Positions 9,418 to 19,769 of a DNA stretch of 64,000 nucleotides are shown here, in pieces. The notes beneath the pieces were generated by a model. It saw nothing but the letters and a program-made list of their open reading frames with translations, had not been told where the DNA came from and did not search any database. Made by a program: the position numbers and the translations under genes. This stretch comes from Septoria linicola. Lineage: Eukaryota > Ascomycota > Dothideomycetes > Mycosphaerellales > Mycosphaerellaceae. Positions within the stretch are counted from its first letter, which is position 1, and every line of letters starts with the position of its first letter. Location of the stretch: contig CP099418.1 in NCBI GenBank assembly GCA_024114885.1, positions 620,001 through 684,000 of the forward strand, read 5' to 3'.

Positions 9418-11106
9418 ATGCTTTACCAAGCTGCATTACTCTGCTTTGTAGCATATGTGCTGCACTTCCTCGTTGGACAGATCCGCCTCCATCGACAGCG
9501 CGCAGCTTTCAAACGTGCTAACGACTGCGAGCCTGCAGCAGCACACTATCCCATCAAGGACCCATGGGGCCTCAATTTCTTGCTCGAGATTGTGCCTGCC
9601 GCAAAGCGTTTAGAACTACTGCCGTTCTTTCACCGTCTGCATCAGAGATATGGCAAGACTTTCGTGTACGGACCTTGGATCGGTCGGGGCATGGTCTTCA
9701 GCATCGATCCGGGAAATGCAAAGACTGTGATGGCAACCAAATTTGATGACTGGGTGGCCAAAGAGGCAAGGCAGGAAGGATTTGGTCCTCTCCTTGGCGA
9801 TGGTATCTTTACCACCGACGGCGCCTTCTGGGCGCACTCGCGGGCGTTGATCAGACCACAATTCGACAAAGCTCAGGTTTCCGAGCAGGTTGAGCCATTT
9901 GAAGCCTCAACTCTCAAGCTGATCGCCAAGATACCGGACAACGAGGAGATAGTCGATCTACAGGATCTGTTCCATAGGCTGACCATGGACACGTCTACTG
10001 AGTTTCTCACTGGCACTAGCACAGACTCTCTTGACGATGATCAAGACGAGGGCGGCCGCAAATTCATTGAAGCATTCGAGTACGCCATGAACGATGGCTT
10101 CTGGCGCATCAGACTTGGACGACTGTATTGGCTTCGTCCTGATCCTAAAGCTCGCAAGGCCATCAAGGAGTCCCGAGACTATGTCATGGCTTGGGTGCAC
10201 AAGGCTGTAGCCTACAGAGATTCTTTCGCTGCCGATGAGAAGAATCACAAGTCCGAGGGTCCTTATGTCTTCATCAACGAGCTCGCCAAACAGCCAAAGG
10301 TGGATGTCGAAAGGATTCACAACGAAGCAATAAATGTTCTTCTCGCTGGAAGAGATACCACAGCCAGCCTGCTATCGCACTTGTGGCATGTATTGGCTCG
10401 GCGGCCTGACGTCTGGGAAAAGCTGCATGGCGAGGTCTCGACGCTAGGGGCCGAGCTCCCTACTTACACGAAGCTCAAGGAAATGAGATACATGAGGAAC
10501 TGTATCCGAGAGAGTGAGTGCGCTCGTATACGTCACCAGAATACCAGCTAATGATCCAAAGCCCTGCGCTTGTACCCGCCCCTACCAGTATTCATCAAGA
10601 GAGCTGCAAGGGACACCGTGCTACCTACGGGTGGTGGGAAATGCGGAGAGAAACCACTTTTTGTAGCCAAGGGCACCACAATCAGCCTCAGCTTCTGGTC
10701 GATGCAGAGAGATAAAGGCGTTTTCGGAACTGATGCGGATGACTTTCGGCCAGAGCGCTGGGATGAACCCTCGCTTCGCCCCTTCTGGTCGTACCTGCCA
10801 TTCGGTGGAGGACCAAGAGCTTGTCTTGGTAGGTCACCCGCTCCGACTTACATCATGTCTCATATTGCCATGGTTACCCTATGTAGTAAAGGTGGAGTTG
10901 GGCGAGAAAGCTATCGGGACGAGCTGTGGGCTAACCTCCTCGAAGGTCAACAATATGCTCAGAGTGAGGCCATGTATGTCACAACCAGGCTGATGCAACA
11001 CTTTCAGCGCATCGAGCCGAGAGATGCAGATCCATTACGACATAAGGTCGCAGCTACGATCTCTGTTCACAATGGTGTCAAAGTTGCACTGGCTAAAGCG
11101 GCGTGA
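9418..11106 (+). CDS. cytochrome P450, CYP52-like (alkane/fatty-acid hydroxylase type)
   Basis: Three exons: 9418-10513, 10562-10828 and 10946-11106, encoding 507 residues. The first ATG in frame is at 9418 and starts a membrane anchor (MLYQAALLCFVAYVLHFLV). The I-helix motif AGRDTT is near residues 310-315, as in the CYP52 clan. Splicing the first intron (10514-10561) creates the K-helix ETLRLYP (ExxR). The heme loop FGGGPRACLG has ligand Cys453. The second intron (10829-10945, 117 bp, frame-neutral) is placed there because removing it joins PRACLG to QQYAQSEA, the usual start of the L helix. Both introns have GT..AG ends and a CTAAT or CTAAC branch site. The family oxidises the terminal carbon of alkanes or fatty acids at the ER, but substrate is inference. 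No partner metabolic genes are adjacent. Confidence 0.9.
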
Positions 11107-12120
11107 AATCGGTATAACCTGTGCCGTGAGAGTATCACCAGGTCCAGCTACATCCCGCTTTGACACTTTAGTACTGAACCTCCGCTTCTCCGCGCGCATC
11201 GATAACCACACGTACTCAATCTGGACAAGATTTGCCGGCACTTGATGCAGATGGTGCGCTGATGCAATCGGCTTCGGGTCCGCGAGTCGTACACAACCAC
11301 ATGCATCCTGCTGCAATCACACGGGCCGAGCAAATTCATCTGACAGCCCAACATGGGAAGCTGAATCGCAAACAGGGTCCACAGCAGCAGGTCTTACGAA
11401 CTCACCCCTTGTATGCATCAAGGTTTATCCTCGTCATGCGTTGCAGCGAACCAAAACCTTTTCGCTTGTACCTCACGATCCGATTCAGCCTACCGCCGCG
11501 CTTTCCTATCTGGATGCATGCTGCCCAACAACGCCAACAGCGTACACATTATGTTAAGCAGTCTGCACGTCAATTATGGCAACACTGGGCTCTTCAGCCT
11601 TGAAGATCATTGTGGCGATTCTCTTATGCGCGAGATTGCTATAGCTATCGCTTCTACTCGTGCTTACTGGCCCGCGACACGAACTGTCTCAAAGGCCATG
11701 GCATCCCGGTCAATCGAAGCAGTGACGGCATTCAATTCATCTTGGGTTGTGAGGAAGACCTTGCAGGTGTCAGAAGCAGGTTGACACCCGCTGAGCAGAA
11801 TGTGAGTAGCGCGGCTGCGCATAACGCAAGAGACTTTCTTGACTAGTAACACCATATCGCCATCCATAGCTCTGCTCATCGCGGATCAGCATCTCTGTCT
11901 TTCGTTGCCCAAGCACTTTTGCGACAGGTTTCCACTCGTTTTCGCAAGCTCTATCTCCTGTCTGGACGAAGCACGCTTTCACTTAACTGCTTGTTCTCTC
12001 TATCGTTTCTTTTTCCGCGGAACATTACTGGATTCATTGACATGTGCTTGTGCTGAGACGACTGAGCGAGGCTGTCATCGCTTAGCAGACACGTAACGAT
12101 ACCGCGGAGCAAGATCAAGA
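11107..12120. other. intergenic region
   Basis: About 1 kb between two genes on the same strand. Several overlapping short frames lack recognisable products or start contexts. I see nothing I can support here. Confidence 0.5.
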
Positions 12121-13123
12121 ATGCGAACTTCAACGCTCTGCATTGTGCTTGCGAGCATCTCAAGTCCTCTAGCGGCTGCCGCAGCTGCGGCCACGCCACA
12201 ACAATGCTACTACCCTGACGGATCGGAATCACCAGACACGCCTTGCAATGCAACTGCTGCCGCTGCCAAAGGAGGATTCTCAGCATGCTGCTCCGAGACT
12301 TCTTACTGCATGGACAACGGACTATGTCTCGAGGCTGGAATCTTGACAAGAATGTCATGTACCGACAAGACTTTTGCAGACAAGACGTGCCCTCAATACT
12401 GCAACACAGGTACGCATCAAAGCGACAAGCCCAAACCCATCTCAGCAAGCAAAATCAACTAACACATCTCCCACAGAAAACCAAGGCGACCCATATGAAC
12501 TCACACCCTGCACCGCCACAACATTCACCTGCGGCCTCTCTCCAGCAAACTGCAGCATCGCCGCTTCCGTCTTCCCAGTCCCCGATCTCAAAGACATCGT
12601 CCTCCAAGCCGACCAACTCGTCACCGCCATGTCCGCCGCAGGCCTCGCCACAGCCTCCATAGACCCCACATCCACCCCCACCGAAACCATCCCCATCCTC
12701 ACCGTCACCGCCACCGGCGTCCTCAAACCCTCTGACCCTGCAATGCAATACACCATGGGCCAACTCGTCGGCGTCGGAGCCGGCGTCGGCGTTCCCATGG
12801 CGCTGGCAATCGGCATTCTGTCGTTTTTCTTGCTGCAAGAAAAGAAAAAGCACACAGTTGCTGAGATTGATGAGGGTGGGTTCAGGCCTCCGCCTACGAG
12901 TGAGAGTCAGAGTCGGGATGGGAATTCTTGGAGCGCGTGGAGTGAGACGACGAAGATTAATGCTGCTGCTCCTTCTGGTCTTCATTCTGCGAATGTGAAT
13001 GCGCATGGAGGCGTGCCGAGACGGCCGACGAATATGAGTTCGCATCATATTCAGGAACTTGATGGAGGGCCGCATTTGCATTCTAAGGCTTCGAGTTCGA
13101 TGTCGAGAGGTGGCGAGATTTAG
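12121..13123 (+). CDS. Cys-rich single-pass membrane protein (fungal, function unknown)
   Basis: Two exons, 12121-12409 and 12477-13123, give 311 residues. The 67-bp intron has GTACGC..CACAG ends and a CTAAC branch site, and splicing keeps the cysteine-rich domain in frame (QYCNT/ENQGD). The N-terminus is a signal peptide (MRTSTLCIVLASISSPLA, then an Ala run). The outer domain has CYYPDG, PCN, SACC, YCMDNGLCL and further Cys pairs. This is a pattern known from many Ascomycete surface proteins of unknown role. A Gly/Val-rich membrane helix (about residues 218-240) ends in LQEKKKH. A Ser-rich cytoplasmic tail of about 70 residues follows. It is therefore predicted to be type I, with the Cys-rich part outside the cell. 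It could be a wall sensor, but the sequence does not prove this. Confidence 0.82.
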
Positions 13124-13459
13124 TGTCGGTCGTGTGGGAAGTGGTGTTTGATGGTAGTGGATGTGCAGTGGGGATGTGTGATGATGGAATGGGTGCTCGC
13201 CGTCTGGTCAACTTGTGTCATTGTTGAGAACAGCGTTAGGCACCTAGACGGACAGCTGCAAAGCTAGTATGAGATTTTTAGTGTGTAATGTATTCATGAA
13301 TGACAAGTCATGTCGTGTACTTGACGCATCTCATGTTTGTCGCCCTTCCTCTACGGTGATGACGAACTATATCGACACTCATCGTAAGCCATCATGAGGC
13401 TGTGTGTCCTGTGCTTCACTCTGTGCTTACCACTCTTTGGGCTTTGGATGAGCCTTGTC
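13124..13459. other. convergent intergenic region
   Basis: Separates the 3' ends of the Cys-rich membrane protein gene and the small secreted protein gene. No gene is seen. Confidence 0.5.
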
Positions 13460-13981
13460 CTATGCTTCGAAATCGAATGGATAGTTCTCGCCATGCTCCA
13501 GTATTGTGTCATCAGCTAACACACTCGAATCCCACTCCTCTGCTCGCACATTACGAAACGCTCCATGTGCCACCTGCTTCCACCGCCATGTTGTACCATC
13601 ATGCTCAAAGAAGTCACCATGCTTGATATCCGACCTCTTAGGCTGATCATGCGGCAGATCACGTCTGATGACCTCGATAGAGCTGAAGAAGGTGATTGCA
13701 GCGCCCACGTTGAGGCAACCAGTATTGCCTTCAGCCAAGACTACAGATGAGTCGTAGTCTGGTGCGGCGAAGAATGTGACTATGTCCGTTGATAGCACAT
13801 CGGAGGGCTCGTCAGCGACGCTGACGGAAGCTGATACATCGTTGTATGCGCTTGCCTGGAGGTAGCCATCCTTGACAGATATGTCCATGTGCTTGATGAC
13901 GGGCCCAGAGCAGTCGTCCGTGCCGTAGAACTGGAGCTTGTAGGCGAAAGCAGTTGCAAGAAAGGCCAAGAGTAGCATCAT
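13460..13981 (-). CDS. small secreted protein, effector-like, unknown function
   Basis: A single-exon 173-residue protein with a clear signal peptide (MMLLLAFLATAFA, cleaved before YKLQFYG). The mature part starts KLQFYGTDDCSGPVIKHM and has only two cysteines, so it is not a classic Cys-rich effector. A KR dibasic site occurs in the middle (QPKRSDIKHGD), which could be a Kex2 processing point. The second half is rich in Trp, His and acidic residues (TTWRWKQVAHG, GENYPFDFEA). I do not recognise a domain. Two start codons lie side by side (13981 and 13978), and either gives the same mature protein. The gene sits between two cell-surface genes. Small size and secretion fit a candidate effector or wall protein, but this is inference. 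Confidence 0.75.
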   Translation of the reverse strand: MMLLLAFLATAFAYKLQFYGTDDCSGPVIKHMDISVKDGYLQASAYNDVSASVSVADEPSDVLSTDIVTFFAAPDYDSSVVLAEGNTGCLNVGAAITFFSSIEVIRRDLPHDQPKRSDIKHGDFFEHDGTTWRWKQVAHGAFRNVRAEEWDSSVLADDTILEHGENYPFDFEA

Positions 13982-14346
13982 GGTGGCTCGTGATGTACCA
14001 CTCTACTTGCTGTGGTGCTGTAGAAGCTCGGCTGTCGAAGAGGTGGGTGATTCCTACAAGGCGTGACAGGACCGCAGAGCCAGAGCGAGTAACTGAAGGC
14101 TCTTATGTGCTACCACTTGACCCAAGAACACCAGCATTGGCGTTGCCGTCGATCGTGAAAGGACCATGGCGGAGCGTCGTGGTGCATTCTCTTGGCTTCC
14201 TATAGCCAAATGTGACCCGCAGAAGACTACTTTCTATGCTGCCTGGGCAAGCCGTATCACGTGGAGGTGCTATAGCAGTGTTCGACGCCGACCACTTCGT
14301 CCGTTAACTTCAGTAAATATGTAGCATCGTGAAGATGAATGCGGCA
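13982..14346. other. intergenic region between secreted protein and receptor genes
   Basis: Upstream region of the small secreted protein gene and 3' flank of the receptor gene, both transcribed leftwards. No gene is seen. Confidence 0.5.
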
Positions 14347-15782
14347 TCAACCAGGCGCTCTCGCTTGCGCAGGCCGCATGATAATCTGTTCGTACTGTTC
14401 CTCGCTCTGTCTTTGCTCCGAAGTACTGGCACTTCCTTCGCTCCATGTGTTCAGCTTTGGAGTTTTGGGAGGGGTTCGATTAGAGGACCCCGAATAGCCA
14501 GTGCTGTCGCTCTCCTGGACATTGCGTACAGCTCGTCGTCGAGTCCGAAGACGATTGAACAGACCAGCAAGGGCTGGTAGGTTACATGAGATCATACTCA
14601 GATGGACCTCGATCTCGCTCCAGGTTCCGAAATGTGCGAAGTCCCAAGTGACGTTCGTAGTATTGTGGAGAGGCACGATGTATCTCAGCCGGACTACGCT
14701 AGTAGCTGTGACAACAAACCCGAGCAGGAAGACAACGCAAATGCTAAGCAAGAATGTCAGCATGATTCGCGTTCTGACCCTTCGATTTACTCACCGAGCT
14801 TTCCTTTGTCGTGTAACTCCTGTCAACGACATCAATTTAGGCACAGGCAGGAGAAGAACCCAGAAGTCCATTGTAATGTTGATTGCGGCAACACTGTAAA
14901 CCACGGGCAAAAGGTTGATGCCAATGTGAAATTGTCGAACGATGGCAGAGTCGTCCAGGTAGTAATGGAATGGCCAGTAGACGACGATAGCACCAACTGT
15001 GAATGCGATCGTCGCTGCCACCAGTACGAAGACTGTAGCCCAGCACATCTTGCGGAATGGCGTGTTGAAGTCCCACCTTCGAAGAAGTCAGCATGCATGA
15101 TGAGGTCGATTAGTTTGGTAAGATTCACCTACATTCTCATATAAAGCGCCACCCAGACGACTTTCGAACCATAGGTTCCAATAATGTAGAATGGTACAGA
15201 GATGTAGACCCACATCAGCATTTCCTCGATGTCATGCGGGGTGACGATGCCAATGGCGTCTCTTCCTGCCCAGCTGTCTCTGAGATAGACGAGGCAGACT
15301 GCCATTTCGATCGACAGCACCCAAAGACCCATGACCAACCAGTCGTCCCACCAAAATCCTGGACCGTCGAGCCATCGTGATCGAGACAGCATTCTGCCGA
15401 TGACAGCGAGTGTCGCAATGCCAAAAAGAGCCCAGGACAAGCAGATTTCCCAAAGGCCCTCATCACGGGCTTCAAGGTTACATCTCGCCGCATAGTAGGT
15501 CTGCCAGTCCAGTATATCCTGGAGCGATGGACACTCTTTTTGCACACATCGCGTGACTTGAGAGGTAAAGATTTGATGATGAGTGCAAGCTGTTTCCAAG
15601 TCGATGGGCAATCGATCATGACATGAATCAGCGCATGCAGGTGGTGTCGGCAGGTCAATTGGTCCTTTGCGTCCAGCGATGAATGTGATCCTGAACCGGT
15701 CTTCGACGCGTTCGCTGCTCACAACGTCCTGCGCCGCCAACGTTGCGCCGATGAAGGCGCATATCCAGAAAATGGCCCGCAT
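14347..15782 (-). CDS. CFEM-domain Pth11-like seven-transmembrane receptor
   Basis: Three exons on the minus strand: 15782-15133, 15076-14795 and 14743-14347, encoding 442 residues. Introns of 56 and 51 bp have GT..AG ends. The second uses a CTGAC branch site, and only this splicing joins VTRQRKAR to ICVVFLLGF in frame. The protein starts with a signal peptide (MRAIFWICAFIGATLAA). A CFEM-like outer domain follows with six visible cysteines (CADSC, CTHH, RCVQKEC, YYAARC), fewer than the usual eight. Seven membrane helices come next, including the family signatures WWDDWLV and LPVPKLMSL, and VVRLRYIV. The tail is Ser/Pro-rich and cytoplasmic. Pth11-type receptors sense surface or host cues upstream of cAMP signalling in plant-pathogenic fungi. 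That role is family knowledge and is not shown here. Confidence 0.88.
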
Positions 15783-17315
15783 ACCGAACTGCAAAACATC
15801 GCAAGATTGCAGAAGCAGGTAAAGAGAACCTACATGTGTGTTACAGGTGCGGGACGAGCAGCATGTGGAAGTGGCTGACCGAGGACCGGGTGGGATGTTT
15901 GGTTCGTGGTAACGCCAACCATAGGCTGTGTTTCCGCCTTCCGCTCTCTTCACGATCTGCAAATCTAGACTTCTTCAGGGCAAGCTTATGCCATCGTGGG
16001 AACGCAAATATATTGTCTTGCATGAACCATCGATATGCAGGCCGTCGTGAACAGTTTGGCATATTGGAGCACGATGTTGATCACATTCATTATTGATGCG
16101 GCACAGCTTGAAGTGCATCTGGACGGCGAGTGGCGTTGCTCGAGCTCCCGCAGCGATGATCCTTTCACTGCGGCATCCACAACACCAAGTCCGGAACGAC
16201 GGGCATTTACTCAGCTCTGGCTGAGACAGATATTGGTATCGACATATGCCACATAGATGCGATTGTTTGGCATCAGGCAAGAACATTCGACCTGCAAGTT
16301 AAGGATGTGAGGCGTCCCGTATGGTTCCGCGAAGCGAGCCTCTTTGGCAGCTTCCAAGAGCATAAGACCGGTGCACCATGTTGGGCATACGGACAATCCT
16401 TGTCAAGGCGTATGCCTGAATACGGTCGGTCATCGTACTATACCTTGCAGTTGAAAGTGAAGAATGATCAATGCCGGTCGCAGTCGTAGCGAGCGTCCAG
16501 ATCGTAGGCTGTGTTTTTTCCGTGTATTGAACAGGCTGTTGGCTGAGGCCTCGAAGGTCGACGGCCCTCTTGGCTGATGCCTACCGGCACAATGTCTCAT
16601 CCTTTGCACACTTGATCTCTTCAGCCACGTGAGTAGCGTTTTCAGAGATGGATGCCAAGCGCGAGCAATGGGCCACCCAGAGGTCTGGCCGGCCCATTCG
16701 GTACTGTTGGGTACTCCCAGGACGTGTTCTGAAATCTCGATCCAAGGCTATCGTGCACATGCTCTGTTGAGCAGATCAGTGCGAACCGGGCATACCTTGC
16801 CAGGAGCTTCCAGAGCCGCGTCTGTGGTATTCTCACCTCGATCGACAAGAAGCTCCGAGGCATTCTGGATCACCTCATGCCATCGATGCTCTCATGATGC
16901 GAGCCTCCTGTCTTGCTAGGACCTCTATTAGGCCTGCATCGAAGATCTCGAGGGGTTAATTTCATGTCTCCGCGTTCGGCGGAATCCTCCTCGTTTTGTG
17001 GTGCAGTATGCCGAGCAGCGAAGGTCTCTACCGCAGTACTGGAAAGATGTCCAGACGACATGGCTTCAAAGCACATGCCTGAAGAGACGAAGTGTTCATG
17101 TCGTCAAGCAACGGACCATGTCTTGTTATTCCAACAGTCGTGTGCGCCCACGAGTAAGATGTACCGCGGATCTAGCCGCGATAAGTTCGTAGGGGAGCAA
17201 GTGACGACAGCTTTGGCAGTTGCCAGCTAGTTAGCTTGCAAGCATGTGAATGAATGCTGTGAAGTGACATATTCTCGACAACATCCGACAAAGAACATAC
17301 ACCAGTACCACCAAC
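15783..17315. other. long intergenic region
   Basis: About 1.5 kb between divergently transcribed receptor and USE1 genes. It holds two promoters and a short imperfect hairpin at 16384-16416. Short frames on both strands have no recognisable product. I see no gene. Confidence 0.5.
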
Positions 17316-18245
17316 ATGGCCTCTCCCGTTGCGCTTGGTCGACTGCTCTCCAGAGTCGACAATTCTCTATCCGATCCACGTGTCCAACGCTCACAGTATG
17401 AACGAAATCGAGTCGCAGCCAACATCGAACATGCCCGTGCTCTGCTCTTAACACTGGAAAAGCAGACTTCTACCATTCGGATCCAGTCACAGAAACAGGC
17501 GGCTGAGACCGACCTACAGGCAAAGCGAGACTGGATCAAGACCCTCAACACGAGACTTCGAGAAATCAGCACAACATCACACGAAGACGACAGCGAGGAG
17601 GACGAGACATTCGACGATGACGAGGACGACAGCAATGAGGAGCATTCGCGGCATCAAGAAGACATCCTAAACAAATACGCTCCCGCGGTCCAGAGCGAAG
17701 CAGGCCTAGAAACAGGAGGCTCTTCCACACCACCCCAAGACCCAGCCCTCGACGCCATCCAACAACAAATCCAACAAAAAGTCCAACAAGAACTCCGTTC
17801 GCGAAAACAACAACCAAACCTCAAATCCACCGACAACAAATCCGCCGCATCAACCACAGCCCGCGAACAACTCTTCTCCGGCCGACCCCAGCAACAATCC
17901 CAAACCCATAACTCCCAACCCGACCTCTCAAAAACCGAAACCCTAATGTCGCACAACCGCACCGAGCAAGAAACCCTCACCCAAGGCCTCCTCGGCCTCG
18001 CGCGCGCCCTCAAAGAAAGCTCACAGTCCTTTGGCGCATCGCTAGAGTCGGAGAAAGATGTGTTGAAGAGAGCGGAAGGAGGGCTGGATAAAAATGCTCA
18101 GGGTATGACAGCTGCGGAGCAGAAGATGGGGACGTTGCGGAGGATGAGTGAGGGGCAAGGGTGGTGGGGAGGATTAAGTTGTATGCGTTTATTTTTGGGT
18201 TGTGGGTGGCTTGTTTTTTGTTGGTGTTTGTTGGGCCGAAGTTGA
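17316..18245 (+). CDS. use1: SNARE protein USE1 with a frameshifted C-terminal tail
   Basis: A single-exon gene read as 309 residues. Use1 is the Golgi-to-ER SNARE that works with Sec20, Ufe1 and Sec22 to fuse COPI vesicles with the ER. The N-terminal helical region (about residues 1-95) and an acidic, Gln-rich linker are followed by the SNARE-like helix (about 209-283). That helix has SHNRTEQETLTQGLLGLARAL, read here in two overlapping pieces, then GASLESEKDVLKRAEGGLDK and MGTLRRMSEGQGWW. After Trp284 the frame ends in a non-homologous hydrophobic tail. The +1-shifted frame from about 18171 to the stop at 18251-18253 encodes a normal Use1 tail anchor ending in GPKLRF. A single G missing from the run 18166-18169 explains this. 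It could be a sequencing or assembly error or a real mutation. The gene converges with SEC28, 134-142 bp away. Confidence 0.87.
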   Translation: MASPVALGRLLSRVDNSLSDPRVQRSQYERNRVAANIEHARALLLTLEKQTSTIRIQSQKQAAETDLQAKRDWIKTLNTRLREISTTSHEDDSEEDETFDDDEDDSNEEHSRHQEDILNKYAPAVQSEAGLETGGSSTPPQDPALDAIQQQIQQKVQQELRSRKQQPNLKSTDNKSAASTTAREQLFSGRPQQQSQTHNSQPDLSKTETLMSHNRTEQETLTQGLLGLARALKESSQSFGASLESEKDVLKRAEGGLDKNAQGMTAAEQKMGTLRRMSEGQGWWGGLSCMRLFLGCGWLVFCWCLLGRS

Positions 18246-18387
18246 GGTTTTAGAGAAGCAATGTCACAAGAGGAGAGGGAGATGGTGGTCATGTCGTCTT
18301 TTTTTCTATGATACCCCGTGTAGAGACATTTAAATCGTCTCTTCATTCATAGCTGCATTGCTTCTAACCTCTCCATCTGCTGAACTC

Positions 18388-19284
18388 TTACGGTTCAAAC
18401 TTGGGAGTGTACTTAGCCATCGCCGCCTCAAACGCCTCCCTCTTCGCATCCAACTCCACAAGCAACTCATGCTCCTTCTCCACACTCCTCAACTTCGCGC
18501 TCAACTCGGTCGTGTCCTTCCCAGCCACAGTATCCAGCACCAGTCTATTCGCAATCGCCGCACTATTCTCCGGCTCCAGCGTCAACGCCTGATCCAGCGC
18601 AACCTCTGCCTCCTCTGTCCTGCCCATATGTAACTCCGACACCGCCTGCGCGATCAGACTCGTCGCAGAAGCCGACGAAGGCGCTTGAGCTAGCTCCTCA
18701 AACACATAAAATGCCTTTTGATAATTCTCTCCTCCCTGTCTCATTCCGATCCACGACTCTGCCAAATTCACAAGCAGCGCATCTTGAGCAAAAGACCTCG
18801 CGCTCTTGGCTTCCTTGACAGCGAGATCCGCGCGGTTTTGCTGCAAATGAATCTGCACAATCAGGGCTACAGCGTCCAGGGAGCCTTGATGTTTTGACAG
18901 CAGCTGAAGCGCCTGATCTTGCTTTCCCGCACGAGCAAGCACTGTACCCGCGAGGAGCTGCACGGTCAAGTTATCGCTCGCAGTTTCGGCTAAGCTTTCT
19001 GCTTCGGCGACTGTGGCATCTGTGGGTTTCTCGAGGTAGGAAGCGTATGTGCGCACGGCGGCGAGGTCTGGGGATTGTTTGGCGTCTTTTTCGCTAATGG
19101 CTTTCTTGACTTCGCTGTGTTGTCCCAGAGCGCATTGTGCTCGGTACTGAAGGACTTTTATGGGGAGAGTGTTGTCGGCGGAGAAGCTCGAGGCGTCGTA
19201 GTCGTTCAGGACAGATGTGTATTGGCCTTGGATGAATGCGGTGTGGATGTTGACGAGCTCGCCCTCGGCGCCGAATGGGTCCAT
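18388..19284 (-). CDS. sec28: coatomer epsilon subunit (epsilon-COP)
   Basis: A single-exon 298-residue protein. It is the epsilon subunit of COPI, which stabilises alpha-COP in the vesicle coat used for Golgi-to-ER transport. It starts MDPFGAEGELVNIHTAFIQG, and the N-terminal tetratricopeptide-like helices are followed by helical repeats to the end (NAIVL-type pairs such as LLAGTVLARAGKQDQALQLL and ELHMGRTEEAEVALDQAL). The C-terminus KYTPKFEP is short, as in other fungal epsilon-COPs. The frame is open further upstream, but the start at 19284 is chosen because MDPF aligns with the family and the upstream part lacks an ATG. Convergent with USE1, whose product fuses COPI vesicles. The adjacency may be chance. 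Confidence 0.92.
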   Translation of the reverse strand: MDPFGAEGELVNIHTAFIQGQYTSVLNDYDASSFSADNTLPIKVLQYRAQCALGQHSEVKKAISEKDAKQSPDLAAVRTYASYLEKPTDATVAEAESLAETASDNLTVQLLAGTVLARAGKQDQALQLLSKHQGSLDAVALIVQIHLQQNRADLAVKEAKSARSFAQDALLVNLAESWIGMRQGGENYQKAFYVFEELAQAPSSASATSLIAQAVSELHMGRTEEAEVALDQALTLEPENSAAIANRLVLDTVAGKDTTELSAKLRSVEKEHELLVELDAKREAFEAAMAKYTPKFEP

Positions 19285-19769
19285 GGTGAAAGGACAGTCG
19301 CTTTGATCAATTGCTGAAGGTCGTCGAGAGGTTATTGCGATCAAGAGTGTCGAATACTTGGTAGTTGATCGATCGCAAGGACAGTTGGTGGCATTGGAGA
19401 GGGAGTCGCGATTAGGGGTCCTTCCAAATTTTGATTGGGGAATTGTTTCAACTGCTACTTTCACATGCAAAGTGGTCAAACAAAGGATAGATATTGCTTG
19501 CAGCCTGTGAAGGCAGCTTAAATACAGGTTCTATACGCTCGGAAATGGTATCTAAACGCCCTCCGCCTGATATCGCAGCTCAAACGCTCACTTTTCGCAG
19601 CGGCCTGTGCCGGTCGCGTTGTTGACGCGATTCCAGCTGTAGGGATCTGCATCTGGACGAAGCAAGGCACGAGTGCCCACTCAAGTATGGATCCGGATAG
19701 TCAGATTAGGCCTTGCTGTATCGATAGCGTCCTCCTGCAGCATACAGAAAACAAGAGCCATCACAGTAC
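19285..19769. other. intergenic region, SEC28 promoter and ARG5,6 3' end
   Basis: Contains the SEC28 upstream region and the 3' flank of the arginine gene, both on the minus strand. No gene is seen. Confidence 0.5.

Noticed and set aside
9418..13123. Secondary-metabolite cluster around the P450
   Set aside because: No polyketide synthase, peptide synthetase, terpene cyclase or pathway regulator is nearby.
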